Made by a program: the position numbers and the translations under genes
NCBI RefSeq assembly: GCF_014699005.1
Contig: NZ_JACWZY010000032.1
Span: 1-64,000 of the forward strand
Origin: Spirosoma profusum
GTDB lineage: Bacteria > Bacteroidota > Bacteroidia > Cytophagales > Spirosomataceae
Length of the DNA: 64,000 nucleotides
Direction: 5' to 3'
Notes under the pieces: generated by a model
Told to the model about the DNA's origin: nothing
Databases searched by the model: none
What the model saw: the letters and a program-made list of their open reading frames with translations, nothing else
Shown: piece by piece, positions 1 to 8,554 of the stretch
Layout: each line of letters opens with the position of its first letter
Numbering within the stretch: the first letter of the stretch is position 1

Positions 1-333
1 CAATAAGTTGTAGTTGTAGCATTCTACAAACTTACCACTCACGCTACGTTTGTCGGTTTCAACCCTTGATTCACATTGTTAGTAAAGAAGTAAGCTGACT
101 GAAATCAATTTTGGCTCCCAGCGTGATGCGAAAAAGAGCTCACATATCTGCTTATCGAACGGGCGTTTACTGAAGCTGTGTGGGTAAAGAACTTGGCTGA
201 CAAACACCTTGGTAGCTTCCGATGCAGACTGAAGCCTGCTTCCCTCATTATTATTCGGAATTTACAATGGCTCGCAGTAGTTGTCAAATCAATACAGTCT
301 GCCGGGGGTTGATGAAAACCTGCAATGTAAAGT
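1..333. other. Non-coding or unassigned window edge
   Basis: I see no convincing gene here. The only open frame (105-287, minus) gives a 60-residue basic product with no signal peptide, membrane segment or recognisable motif. An upstream or downstream gene may lie just outside the window. Confidence 0.4.
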
Positions 334-516
334 TTAGGATGCAGCTATCAAGATCAACCAGGCAACACCTATCCAAAAACTAAGTATACCGACAAGGAAT
401 AAGAACGTGTTGGGTGGCTGTTCGGCTGTAGTGTCATAGCCGATGCTCAGGGTTAGTGTCGCACCTAGTACAGTCAGCAAGCCAGCAATAAGTTTAGCTC
501 TTCTAGGAAACTTCAT
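334..516 (-). CDS. Small two-helix membrane protein
   Basis: Sixty residues with a basic N-terminus (MKFPRRAK) followed by two hydrophobic stretches, about residues 8-28 and 37-58, separated by a polar loop rich in T, E, Q and P. This is the pattern of a small inner-membrane protein with two transmembrane helices. I do not recognise the family. It lies just downstream of the chemoreceptor-like sensor gene on the same strand (gap about 50 bases), so the two could be co-transcribed. Only the hydrophobic pattern supports it being real. Confidence 0.45.
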   Translation of the reverse strand: MKFPRRAKLIAGLLTVLGATLTLSIGYDTTAEQPPNTFLFLVGILSFWIGVAWLILIAAS

Positions 517-565
517 ACAGTGTAAGTCCAGTCATTTCAACCGTAGTAGGTGATCTATCAATGAC

Positions 566-1249
566 TCAGTTAAGATGAAAAGGCTGCGGGTTCGTACTCA
601 CCAGACGCGTTTTGTAAATCAGGCCCTGGATCAGCAGACCGATTAGGATGGCCAGACTAATGAGTAGGGTAGAATGAAGAGAAACTCCTGCGGTCTGCTG
701 GTGAGAGCTCCCCACAAGGGCCTGCCCTGTTTCGGCTTGAATGTGGGCTAGTTCATGCAAATAATGAACACTCTGCTGAAAAATGACTGATCCACGTCCG
801 TTGAACAACTGCACAGCGGTTTCTACCTGGCCAGATGTCTGTAACTGTAGCATCATTTGCTCTAATTGGCTATAGTCGTGCATCCTAGCCTTAAATTGCT
901 GTAGGCGTCTGGCTTCCCCCTTCACCAAATCCGTTTTCTCAAATTCACTAATAAGTTGGCCAATACGCCTGTCGAATTGGGTCAACTGGTGGTAGATTGG
1001 TGGTGAAGTCATGGATCGTGGATTGAGTAGGAAAGCCTCCATAGCCAAACGTTTGGCATGAATGTGCTCACTGAGGTAAACAATAGTTACAGCCGGTTGC
1101 AATCGATTCATATAAACCGATGTTAGGGCCTGATCGACGTCTCGCATTGCCTGTTTCATGCTTAAGGCGACCACCACAATTACAACCATGATGCCTACTA
1201 AGAGCAGGGAGGCTTTGGCTTTGGAAGCGCTACTAAAGTACCGGTTCAT
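566..1249 (-). CDS. Chemoreceptor-like four-helix-bundle sensor protein, no signalling domain
   Basis: The 227-residue protein has an N-terminal transmembrane helix (about residues 13-33), a helical region of about 150 residues rich in Q, E and L, and a second transmembrane helix (about 190-210) followed by a short tail. This is the layout of the periplasmic 4HB_MCP module of methyl-accepting chemotaxis proteins, including the typical AMRDVDQALTSVYMNRLQP start of the first long helix. The family normally continues into HAMP and a cytoplasmic signalling domain. Here the frame stops about 15 residues after the second helix. It is either a stand-alone sensor module or a receptor that has lost its output part. 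No downstream fragment with signalling-domain features is visible. Confidence 0.65.
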   Translation of the reverse strand: MNRYFSSASKAKASLLLVGIMVVIVVVALSMKQAMRDVDQALTSVYMNRLQPAVTIVYLSEHIHAKRLAMEAFLLNPRSMTSPPIYHQLTQFDRRIGQLISEFEKTDLVKGEARRLQQFKARMHDYSQLEQMMLQLQTSGQVETAVQLFNGRGSVIFQQSVHYLHELAHIQAETGQALVGSSHQQTAGVSLHSTLLISLAILIGLLIQGLIYKTRLVSTNPQPFHLN

Positions 1250-1449
1250 AGTTTATTATGGTGATAAGCTGGTTGATGGCCAGCGCTTGTTATTGGTTGA
1301 GGGCAGGTGCCTTGGACCGCTATAAACTCAGCATTGCCCGTTCTAATTAGCCAACCTGGTTAGCTTACCTAGCCCTATTTTTATTTATTTTAGTTGACTA
1401 ATTGTTCTGCAATCGTAAATTTACAACTGTAAAAATAAAAATCAAATCA

Positions 1450-2424
1450 ATGACCTATATTAGTGCCCAGCCTCGCCTGACCAGTTCCTGGGACGATATC
1501 TGCTATCCAGTGCAGCCAGTCTGGCTGGCCGATCTGCTGCCGGAGTATGACATTATGGCCACTGATCGTCAGCAATTAGTGGTTGGCCAATTAGAGGGCG
1601 GACGCAAAACTATCTTTGGTATTCACAGCGCCGATTATGCCATCATTCCCAACAGTGCCATCCGGGAAGTTGTCGATGCATTGATGACGGGCTACCAGCT
1701 CCAGATTAAATATACAACAACGGGCGAATTCAGCATTAGTATCATTCTGCCCAATACGGTAGCCATTGGTGGTGAATTACTGCACCGTAGTTTGATTCTT
1801 ACCAACAGTTACAATGGAAAAACACCCTTCAGTCTACAGGGCGTATCACTACCCACGCTACTAGACACTTCCACAGCCGTGGGTGGTAGCGTTTATCGGG
1901 ATGTGTGCCAGAATGGGTTGATGGGCTGGGCTGACAAATTTAATGACTTATCTAACTATCAGGCATGGCTTCAAGCGGGTGTTCATCAGGATACGAGCCG
2001 GTCAGCGCGTCGTTTACCGACCAAAGCCCCCTCGAAGGGATCGAACCCATTGCTTCGAACCATCCATCACCGTGGTCTCACTATTGAGGTGTTCCAGCAG
2101 CATCTGCGCGACTTACTGGCTGACCATTTAAAGGCCGAACACAACTTGACGGCCACGGTATATGACCATCTTCAGCAGATCAACGTATCCAGCGCTACGG
2201 TGCAATTGCTGCGTAAATTGCCCGTCCCAGTTCAGCTTGCCAAACAGGCACAGGAACGATTACGCCTAGAAGAACGCTTGCTGAATTCACCACCCTCTTA
2301 TTGGTTACTCTATAATGCGGTCAATTATGCCCTGTTTACGGGGCGTAGCAGCCTGACACTCAACGACCGTTATCGACTCGATGAACGGGTGTTTCATCAG
2401 TTGGCTGCTCAGGCATATGGCTAA
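1450..2424 (+). CDS. DUF932-like (phage/plasmid-like) protein
   Basis: Predicted product of 324 residues starting MTYISAQPRL. The frame is open from a TTG at 1402, but the first ATG is at 1450 and the sequence before it (1400-1449) is AT-rich and looks like a promoter region, so I prefer 1450. The N-terminal part (IHSADYAIIPN, then FSISIILPN) and the central LILTNSYNGKTPF followed by CQNGLMGWA resemble the DUF932 family, which is common on plasmids and phages and has no established biochemical role. The C-terminal third is helical. The TerB-like gene follows 65 bases later on the same strand. Family assignment is by pattern only. Confidence 0.6.
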   Translation: MTYISAQPRLTSSWDDICYPVQPVWLADLLPEYDIMATDRQQLVVGQLEGGRKTIFGIHSADYAIIPNSAIREVVDALMTGYQLQIKYTTTGEFSISIILPNTVAIGGELLHRSLILTNSYNGKTPFSLQGVSLPTLLDTSTAVGGSVYRDVCQNGLMGWADKFNDLSNYQAWLQAGVHQDTSRSARRLPTKAPSKGSNPLLRTIHHRGLTIEVFQQHLRDLLADHLKAEHNLTATVYDHLQQINVSSATVQLLRKLPVPVQLAKQAQERLRLEERLLNSPPSYWLLYNAVNYALFTGRSSLTLNDRYRLDERVFHQLAAQAYG

Positions 2425-2489
2425 CAGTTATATGCTTTCATAGGGAATGCCTATTGCATTAGTTCTCAACACTGTCTAAATTATTATCT

Positions 2490-2843
2490 ATGTATTCTCC
2501 CGATATAGCCGTTGGCCTGGGTAGCATCGTCTATGCGCTGGCTAAGTTGGATGGTCACCTCCAAATTGAAGAGCAGCAGGCAGCCCATAAACTGCTGACT
2601 GAAGAACCCTATAGTGATTTGGCCATTTGTGCCTGCTTCTTACGGGACAACACAGGCGAAGCTGTTGAAGAAGCTTATGCCTTTGGATTACGCCGAATGG
2701 CCGACAAACGCCTTGAGCTTACCAAACAGACCAAGAAGCGTTTTATCCACATTCTCCTGCGGGTTGCCAGAGCACACGATGGCATTTCGCGGCAAGAACG
2801 GACCTTCATCCGGGCTTTTTGGCATGAGCTTCAGCAACTCTAG
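2490..2843 (+). CDS. TerB-like helical protein
   Basis: The 117-residue all-helical protein contains two related halves, one with AKLDGHLQIEEQQAA and one with ARAHDGISRQERTFI. The repeated pattern of a short helix, D-G-x-[LI] turn and E-rich helix is that of the TerB/TerB-like fold, whose acidic residues can bind metal. TerB proteins are linked to tellurite resistance and to membrane- or phage-related stress systems, but the role of stand-alone members is unknown. It follows the DUF932-like gene and may form an operon with it. Length is slightly short of classical TerB (about 150 residues). Confidence 0.6.
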   Translation: MYSPDIAVGLGSIVYALAKLDGHLQIEEQQAAHKLLTEEPYSDLAICACFLRDNTGEAVEEAYAFGLRRMADKRLELTKQTKKRFIHILLRVARAHDGISRQERTFIRAFWHELQQL

Positions 2844-3061
2844 GCTTAATTTTTTGATAACTAGTAATTGTAGCGGATCTATAGAACCACTAAATAATAA
2901 GCAAAGAGCCCTATAATTTACTGACTTTCAACTTATAACCTCAGCCAAATATACAACTCCAGTTCAAGCTGCTACCTTCAAAAAGCATACTATATTAATT
3001 CCCCTTCTTTATCTTCAGTTTCTATGTTGCTGGCTATCGTAGGCACAGCCCTTCCTGTTTT

Positions 3062-3183
3062 AGAAACTGTCTGAAAAACCCCTGAATTCCCTGAAGGGGA
3101 TTTAACTCGCACTCCAACAAAGTCCTCTTCAGGGGATTTAGGGGTTTTTGAACGAATTACAAAATAGTTTTCAGACAGCTTCT
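3062..3183. repeat. Imperfect palindromic element with nested arms
   Basis: Outer arms AGAAACTGTCTGAAAA (3062-3077) and its complement at 3168-3183 match at 15 of 16 positions. Inner arms at about 3078-3100 and 3123-3145 (ACCCCTGAATTCCCTGAAG against ACCCCTAAATCCCCTGAAG) also pair. A degenerate relative with AAACTGTCTGAA lies near 21090-21180. The nested structure and abutment to the MITE copy suggest a mobile or formerly mobile palindrome. Confidence 0.65.
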
Positions 3184-3185
3184 TA

Positions 3186-3359
3186 GCTTGACTTTAGCCT
3201 TTCGAGAATGCCCTAAATTGGCTTGTATAGGCCTAAATACGTACTTGCTAAATTTTTGAATACCCTCATTCTAGAGCAGATGTTCAAAAATAAATCACCA
3301 ACGTGGCCTATCCATCCAGGAAACGGCTATAAGCATTTTTCAAACAGCTAAAGTCGAGC
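3186..3359. mobile_element. MITE-like element, copy 1
   Basis: A 174-base stretch that occurs again, identically by eye, at 46183-46356 in the same orientation. Its ends are imperfect inverted repeats, GCTTGACTTTAGC and the complement of GCTCGACTTTAGC (12 of 13 matching). Both copies are flanked by TTA on each side, consistent with a 3-base target duplication. No open reading frame of useful length is present, so it would depend on a transposase encoded elsewhere. The family of that transposase cannot be told from the sequence. Confidence 0.75.
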
Positions 3360-3383
3360 TTAGAAGCTAGCTATATCGTCAGG

Positions 3384-3476
3384 AAAAGGATTGTGACACA
3401 GAGATGCACGGAGGTTTTATATTGTCCTCTGTAAATCTCTATGCTCCTCCGTGCATCTCTGTGTCACAATCCTTTT
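3384..3476. repeat. Perfect 31-bp inverted repeat (GACACAGAGATGCACGGAG family)
   Basis: Arms 3384-3414 and 3446-3476 are perfect reverse complements over 31 bases with a 31-base loop. Sequence relatives are at 11720-11818, 35791-35880 and 55341-55428, all between genes, so this is a dispersed family. It could form a strong cruciform or RNA hairpin downstream of the S74-type gene. Confidence 0.8.
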
Positions 3477-3631
3477 TTGGTCAGGGAAAATCAAAAGCAC
3501 AGCCTCAACGTAGCACCGAATAGATAGGTGGCCTTCCCGGTGGTGCTGTTACGTAGTGTTTTAATGTGATACGTAGATGGTGGGTAAAGTCACTACGTGG
3601 TTGAGCTACCCGGCAACTGAGTACGTAACAC

Positions 3632-5146
3632 CTAGTTCGATTTATAGGCGATCGGCTTTGTTTTTGATGAAGTCGCGCTACGTTGCCGCTGAGAAATCCA
3701 TACTGTTTCCAACGTATCGAGTCTGGATAACGCTTGATTAAGACGAGCATTTGTCTGGCTCAATGTTGCTTTTAACGTAGCGTTCTCCTGAATGAGCGCT
3801 TGAACTCCAGCGAACGTAACACCGGCAAAATCGTGACTATAAATTAACGTATCACAACCGATTTGCCCCATTCCGTCCTGCCCGAAAGCAGCGTAAAAGT
3901 CCTGTGCCATCGGGCCATAATGTCGAATGCTACGTTGCCCTTTGTAATTCCAGGTAGAAAGCTTCATGGCTCCAATTTTACGTAACAGTGCTACGTTATC
4001 AATCGGTAAAAAGCGTTCTTTTTTAGTCGAATCGGAGATTGTAGCCCAGGAGTTTTGCCCCCTACCAATCTGTACTCCCGTACGAACAGTCCCATACGTA
4101 CCCCCGCCTGGATTACTATTGCCGCTGGTTAATAAGATATAGCCATTTAGAAATCGAGCTACAAATTGGTCGGGAAAACCAACCGGCGTTACTCCCTGAC
4201 TTAACGGATCGGAATCACCAACAACGAAGACACCTGTATTCAAGTTCGTTGATACCTTATTTCCGATAGCAGTTGAATAATCACCGCTTGCAACATTGTA
4301 GGAGCCTATAGCAGTTGAGTAATCACCACTAGCGGTGTTATATGATCCAAGTATCCTCGAGTAATTACCACTGGCCGTGTTGTACATGCCACCAGCAATT
4401 GAAATAGCGCCGGTTGCTGAATTGGCAACCCCAAAAACAGTGGATCCTTCGGCATCGACCGTATTAAGTGATCCCATTGCCGTCGAAGCAAAAGCCGTCG
4501 CTTTATTATTAAACCCAGTCGTGAATGAGCCTGTGCCTACATCAAATTGCATGGCCATTCCAAAGGCTATGGGTGTTGCTGCTGTATTATTATCGAAAAG
4601 GAGAGCTCGCCAGCGAATTCTAAATCCTCGTCCCACCGTTGTATTCGCATTCGTAACAAATTTAACTTCCGCTGTACGGCCTGAAATGATAATACGTTCG
4701 GGAGGTGTATTCCCTGAGAACTTTTGGTCCGGTAGCAAATTATTGCCTTTTATAGATACATAATCGGTAATTGACTCAGTATCTAAATCCTCGAATACCA
4801 GTTCAATACCGACAACGAACGAACCGGATACTACGCTTTGCAAACTGATGGACTGTGTACAGGAATAACTTACACCTGCTGTATATGATCCATCGCCCGT
4901 TGGTTCTTTCAAAATGCCGGCAAGTGCTGTCAAACTGGGTGCGTTATTAATGCAACTCAGGGTATTTATACTGGCATTAGGGTTGTCAGAAACGTATTGG
5001 TATTTCGCCTGAACGAGAAAGCCATTGCGGGTATATACTTCCAAATCTTGAGTAGGTTTTACACCAACCGGAGAATTAATTCCTATTTGAGCGTGCACAA
5101 CTGGTAATAATGCCAGAAATAGGATAAAAGCCAGGACATATTTCAT
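3632..5146 (-). CDS. Secreted protein with YadA-head-like repeats and C-terminal S74 chaperone domain
   Basis: A 504-residue protein from the ATG at 5146. The frame extends 12 residues upstream, but MKYVLAFILFLALLPVVHAQ is a complete signal peptide, so I choose this start. After a beta-rich region, residues about 245-300 carry repeats of the type NTASGNYS / NVASGDYSTAIG, as in trimeric adhesin heads. About residue 370 begins an S74 (endosialidase-type intramolecular chaperone) domain with the SDSTKKE segment, a GPMAQDF motif and DFAGVTFAGVQALIQEN. A coiled coil ends the chain. In the known family this domain drives trimer assembly and then self-cleaves. No phage genes surround it, so it is probably a surface fibre. 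A hairpin repeat lies downstream. Confidence 0.8.
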   Translation of the reverse strand: MKYVLAFILFLALLPVVHAQIGINSPVGVKPTQDLEVYTRNGFLVQAKYQYVSDNPNASINTLSCINNAPSLTALAGILKEPTGDGSYTAGVSYSCTQSISLQSVVSGSFVVGIELVFEDLDTESITDYVSIKGNNLLPDQKFSGNTPPERIIISGRTAEVKFVTNANTTVGRGFRIRWRALLFDNNTAATPIAFGMAMQFDVGTGSFTTGFNNKATAFASTAMGSLNTVDAEGSTVFGVANSATGAISIAGGMYNTASGNYSRILGSYNTASGDYSTAIGSYNVASGDYSTAIGNKVSTNLNTGVFVVGDSDPLSQGVTPVGFPDQFVARFLNGYILLTSGNSNPGGGTYGTVRTGVQIGRGQNSWATISDSTKKERFLPIDNVALLRKIGAMKLSTWNYKGQRSIRHYGPMAQDFYAAFGQDGMGQIGCDTLIYSHDFAGVTFAGVQALIQENATLKATLSQTNARLNQALSRLDTLETVWISQRQRSATSSKTKPIAYKSN

Positions 5147-5221
5147 AAGAATCGATTGTTTGAGATTGATTGACAAATTCATACGTTGCGTAAGCGGATT
5201 TGGCGCAGGTAAGGTTAAAGG

Positions 5222-5545
5222 CTACTTCAATTTCGAAACCTTCCAAACCAATGGCCCTTGTGTATTAGTAAGTTGCGTTACCTGCCCATCGGCTGCCTTC
5301 TTAAAATGCATACCCCAGGGCATCGTTCTGACAAACAATGTTGTATCTGACGTAGCACCCAGTTCCCATCTCGGTTGATCGGGTAATTTCAGGAAAACCT
5401 TACACTCTTCCTGGCTGAGGGTCAGGTGCCAGGTTATATCCCCATAATTACCTGTCAAATTGTACCAGGACCGGTGCCAGGCGGGTGAGCCGATCGACAA
5501 AGCAGATGTAGGGTTGAAAGAGGATTTCCCATCGGGATAAAGCAT
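5222..5545 (-). CDS. Hypothetical 107-residue protein downstream of MBOAT gene
   Basis: The ATG at 5545 lies 7 bases after the stop codon of the MBOAT gene, which supports co-transcription. The frame can be extended to a GTG at 5581 inside that gene, giving 119 residues. The product is rich in tryptophan and aromatic residues (PAWHRSWYNLTGNYGDITWH, PRWELGA, TMPWGMHF) and looks like a small beta-rich domain, possibly ligand-binding. It has no clear signal peptide from the ATG start. I do not recognise the family. Its position suggests a role linked to the acylated polymer, but that is only contextual. Confidence 0.5.
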   Translation of the reverse strand: MLYPDGKSSFNPTSALSIGSPAWHRSWYNLTGNYGDITWHLTLSQEECKVFLKLPDQPRWELGATSDTTLFVRTMPWGMHFKKAADGQVTQLTNTQGPLVWKVSKLK

Positions 5546-5552
5546 TGGATGG

Positions 5553-7040
5553 CTAAAACTGAAAATAAATAAAAGACCCACTGCTTTTCTGGGTCAGAAT
5601 CACCAGGATTAGCAGACTCGACCAACCCAGGCTCAATCCCCACCAGGGCAGGCGTTTCGACAGAGCTAGCAACGAGCTGTTCCGCATCAGCCAATGACAG
5701 AGAATGATGCCAATCGTTACGCTACTGACCGTCAGAATGGCCAGATTCGTGAGCATGGGTGCACCGTTAGGAATGACACCGAACATGGAAAGCAGCAGCA
5801 ACGTAGCACCACCGAACGTAGGAGCCCGAAAAAATACCCATGTAATGTTTACCAGAAACAGCGTCAGCATCGCCAATCCAAACTGTGCGAGTGGATTGGA
5901 TAAACGTATGGGCGGAATGACGGCGGCACGACTGACTACTGATTCCACAGGGATTGCATCAGTTCGCATTGCCCGGCGACGAGAAGCCCTGTTACGCCAG
6001 AATCGCTCAAGGCAGAGAAACAATCCATGCAGTCCTCCCCAGACGACAAAGGTCCACGAAGCTCCGTGCCAGAGGCCGCCCAACAGCATCGTAATCATCA
6101 GATTGACATAGGTTTTGAACGCTCCATGCCGGTTGCCGCCCAGTGGGATGTAGAGATAATCACGTAACCAGGTGGAAAGGGTAATGTGCCAGCGACGCCA
6201 GAAATCCGAAAAGCCAATGGCCGCATATGGATAGCGAAAATTGTCGGGTAGTTCAAATCCTAAGCAAAGTGAAACACCAATGGCACAGGTCGAATAACCC
6301 GCAAAATCGCAGAAGATTTGCCCTGAAAAAGCAAGTACACCCATCCAGGCATCGAGCGATTGGACAGGAAACGGCAAACCAAAGATTAAGTCAGCAGGGT
6401 CGGCCAACAACCCGTCGGCAATTGTTACTTTCATGAATAGACCCAACGAAAGCAGAAACAATCCCCAACTCAGTTGTTCGGACGTAGCACGACGGGGCGT
6501 TTTGAACTGTGGAATCAAATCTTCCGGACGTACTATTGGGCCGGCCACCAAATGCGGGAAATACGTAACGAATAAGGCGAAATTCAAAAATGAAGGTTCG
6601 GGAGCAAACTTGCGTCGGTACACATCCAGCGTGTAAGAGAGCGTAACGAACGTATAGAACGAGATACCGACCGGCAGAATAATGTCGGGCCGGGCGGCCT
6701 GATAGACAATACCCATTGCCGACAGCAAGGCCGTGAAATTTTCCAGCAGAAACCCGCCGTATTTGAAATAACTCAGCATTCCTAAATTTAGTACCAGACT
6801 GACGGTCAGCAGGAGTTTACGGTTTCGGGGACGTTGTTCAATGGCAATCAGCTTCGCCATATAATAATCGACGACTGTCGAGAGCCACAACAGCAGAATG
6901 AAAGGCGGATTCCAGAGCGCGTAGAACAGGTAACTGGCCAGTAGTAGGTTGATTTTCTTAGTCTTCCAGGCGAAAGGAAGATTGTGCAGCACCAGAACAA
7001 TCGCAAAAAAGACAATGAAGGTGTAGGAATTGAAGACCAT
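5553..7040 (-). CDS. MBOAT-family membrane O-acyltransferase (AlgI-like)
   Basis: The 495-residue polytopic membrane protein begins MVFNSYTFIVFFAIVLVLHN and has the hallmark AlgI/DltB motifs: GFSDFWRRWHITLSTWLRDY, YIPLGGNRHG and LLGGLWHGASWTF, the last containing the conserved catalytic histidine. Such enzymes move acyl groups, usually acetyl, across the inner membrane onto extracellular polysaccharides. The neighbour upstream (7054-8124) is an SGNH-like protein only 13 bases away, which is the usual pairing of transmembrane acyl donor and periplasmic transferase. Length matches the family. The polymer modified cannot be told from the sequence. Confidence 0.9.
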   Translation of the reverse strand: MVFNSYTFIVFFAIVLVLHNLPFAWKTKKINLLLASYLFYALWNPPFILLLWLSTVVDYYMAKLIAIEQRPRNRKLLLTVSLVLNLGMLSYFKYGGFLLENFTALLSAMGIVYQAARPDIILPVGISFYTFVTLSYTLDVYRRKFAPEPSFLNFALFVTYFPHLVAGPIVRPEDLIPQFKTPRRATSEQLSWGLFLLSLGLFMKVTIADGLLADPADLIFGLPFPVQSLDAWMGVLAFSGQIFCDFAGYSTCAIGVSLCLGFELPDNFRYPYAAIGFSDFWRRWHITLSTWLRDYLYIPLGGNRHGAFKTYVNLMITMLLGGLWHGASWTFVVWGGLHGLFLCLERFWRNRASRRRAMRTDAIPVESVVSRAAVIPPIRLSNPLAQFGLAMLTLFLVNITWVFFRAPTFGGATLLLLSMFGVIPNGAPMLTNLAILTVSSVTIGIILCHWLMRNSSLLALSKRLPWWGLSLGWSSLLILVILTQKSSGSFIYFQF

Positions 7041-7053
7041 AATCGGAGGTTAG

Positions 7054-8124
7054 CTAAAGTGTGGAGGAAGATAATTTCGGAGCCGATGCATTTTTTCGCA
7101 ATGACCAGCCTGTTTTCTGCTCAATAATCGGAAGCAGATCCTGCGTGAAAAGTATGGCGTCTTTAGGCGTCAGGTGCGACCATTCCGGGCAGGTGAAGCG
7201 CGTCAGGGCTGGGTAGTCGGAGAAATAAATGCCCGGCGTTTGGGTGTAGGCAAGCAGCCGATCCCAATATTGCGCACGCGGAAACAGTTGCTTTTCAATC
7301 GCATACATTGGTCCGTCGGAAGGTGTGCGGACAAAAACGACCTGTCCACCGCGCGCCCGAATCTGATCGATGGATTTTCGAGTCTGGTTCAAAATATCCA
7401 CGAGTGGGGGGCCGGCGATGACATCTTTGGGGCTGTGTGCACCAACATCCATCCAGACTTGCTTTACCTTATTTTGAATGGCCGTATCTGCGACCATAGC
7501 ATCAGCCATCTTGTTTTGCCGGTCAAACCCATTGACTGAAAACTCATACGGAAATACCGGCCCACCCCACGTACCGGGTCGTTGAGGAATCGGTAAGCGA
7601 CTCAGCAATGGATTCAGTGCCAGATAAAAGTCATCGAGAAACAGAAAATTCGCTTCCAGAACACGGTTGATCTGAAAGCTGGCCTGTTGCGAAAGCGACC
7701 AGTTCGGATAAGCTTTGACTCGTTTGTCGGCTTCCTTTTCGGGAAAAGCGCCCGATGGCGTAAAGAACAGTGGCTCTGTTACGTCGATAATCAGGGTTCC
7801 TTTGAAAGCAGGGTCATTTCCCAGGTCGGTCAACAGGGGCCGTGGAGACGTACCGACGATGGATAGTTGAATAGGTTTTTCGCCAGTGATACGTTGCCAC
7901 GTCTCCAGATCCAGATCGTATTTGATCCGGGAAGAGCCAATGACGACAGGTCTGGCCGGGCTACTCTGATAAATCTGCTTCCGAGTATTGGCCCATAGAC
8001 TTTCATCGTCGTTATAGGCCAGCACGTAGTGGTTATGTCGCCAGTAGGCTTCCCAGCCGGCCACGAAGGTTAGTACGAGGATCAGCGTGAGCCAGGTTGC
8101 TTTTACGTAGTTTGTAGTTTTCAT
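7054..8124 (-). CDS. SGNH/AlgJ-like periplasmic protein paired with MBOAT
   Basis: The 356-residue protein has an N-terminal membrane anchor (about residues 10-27), then VVIGSSRIKYDLDL, where GSS-R fits the block I serine of SGNH-type hydrolases and transferases, and VGTSPRPLLTDLG. Near residue 300 the segment PEWSHLTPKDA provides a possible D/H-type late block. Proteins of this type sit next to MBOAT acyltransferases and complete transfer of the acyl group in the periplasm. The stop lies 13 bases before the MBOAT start, so they form an operon. The catalytic assignment rests on motif resemblance only. Confidence 0.7.
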   Translation of the reverse strand: MKTTNYVKATWLTLILVLTFVAGWEAYWRHNHYVLAYNDDESLWANTRKQIYQSSPARPVVIGSSRIKYDLDLETWQRITGEKPIQLSIVGTSPRPLLTDLGNDPAFKGTLIIDVTEPLFFTPSGAFPEKEADKRVKAYPNWSLSQQASFQINRVLEANFLFLDDFYLALNPLLSRLPIPQRPGTWGGPVFPYEFSVNGFDRQNKMADAMVADTAIQNKVKQVWMDVGAHSPKDVIAGPPLVDILNQTRKSIDQIRARGGQVVFVRTPSDGPMYAIEKQLFPRAQYWDRLLAYTQTPGIYFSDYPALTRFTCPEWSHLTPKDAILFTQDLLPIIEQKTGWSLRKNASAPKLSSSTL

Positions 8125-8175
8125 GATTTGCGGGATAGACGTATCGGTTCGCTTGTTTTGACATTTTGCAGGTAA

Positions 8176-8340
8176 CTATTTCACTTCGATCAGGTTTCCA
8201 TAGGGGTAGTCATGCCAAGTCATGGCAGCAATTTTCCATCGGGGCGCCGAACCCTTTCCCGATTTTTGCGCGGATGACCTTATTGTAAAAGTCGTAAACG
8301 TAATAGCTGACAGGACTAGTGAGAATAGGCTGACTTTCAT
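8176..8340 (-). CDS. Tiny secreted protein (54 residues)
   Basis: I translated this frame by hand: it begins MKVSLFSLVLSAITFTTF, a basic start followed by a hydrophobic segment ending near SSAQK, like a Bacteroidota signal peptide with cleavage after A-Q. The mature part is only about 30 residues and contains WHDYPYGNLIEVK at its end. It lies 51 bases upstream of the SGNH-like gene on the same strand and 34 bases downstream of another tiny secreted protein. Function is unknown. A remnant of a larger gene is the main alternative. Confidence 0.45.
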   Translation of the reverse strand: MKVSLFSLVLSAITFTTFTIRSSAQKSGKGSAPRWKIAAMTWHDYPYGNLIEVK

Positions 8341-8374
8341 GGGTTTATGAGTATGGATCTTAGGTCTAGAATAA

Positions 8375-8554
8375 TCACCAGAGTAGATTTACCCCAAACT
8401 TTGCTGGAGTGCCTTTCAACAGACTTGAATCGCGGGAATTTAGCCGTGCTACGTTCACGAGCGATGGCTTCTGCCCGGCGCTGTCACAGACAGAGTAGGG
8501 TAGGGATGTAAATAGTGTGGATAGAAGCGCCCACAAACAGAAAGGTGTTTTCAT
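8375..8554 (-). CDS. Tiny secreted protein (59 residues)
   Basis: The hand translation begins MKTPFCLWALLSTLFTSLPY and reaches a possible cleavage region near SAGQ. The mature part ends KGTPAKFGVNLLW before a TGA stop. Together with the next small frame (8176-8340) it makes a tandem of two short secreted products ahead of the SGNH-like and MBOAT genes. Both begin with an ATG, a lysine and a hydrophobic core, which is unlikely twice by chance in a short gap, but neither has a recognisable mature domain. Confidence 0.45.
   Translation of the reverse strand: MKTPFCLWALLSTLFTSLPYSVCDSAGQKPSLVNVARLNSRDSSLLKGTPAKFGVNLLW

Larger units (their letters stand above)
2844..3631. other. Repeat-rich intergenic region
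   Basis: This 788-base gap has no convincing gene. It holds three consecutive repeat elements that are listed separately: an imperfect palindrome (3062-3183), a MITE-like copy (3186-3359) and a long perfect palindrome (3384-3476). The part from 3490 to 3631 is rich in ACGTAG-type motifs. An open frame on the minus strand at 3505-3750 overlaps the end of the S74-type gene and is not supported. Confidence 0.6.

Noticed and set aside
105..287. 60-residue minus-strand frame at the window edge
   Set aside because: No signal, domain or coding-type composition.
3505..3750. 81-residue minus-strand frame overlapping the S74 gene end
   Set aside because: It overlaps the S74 reading frame in another frame, and nothing in it resembles a family.
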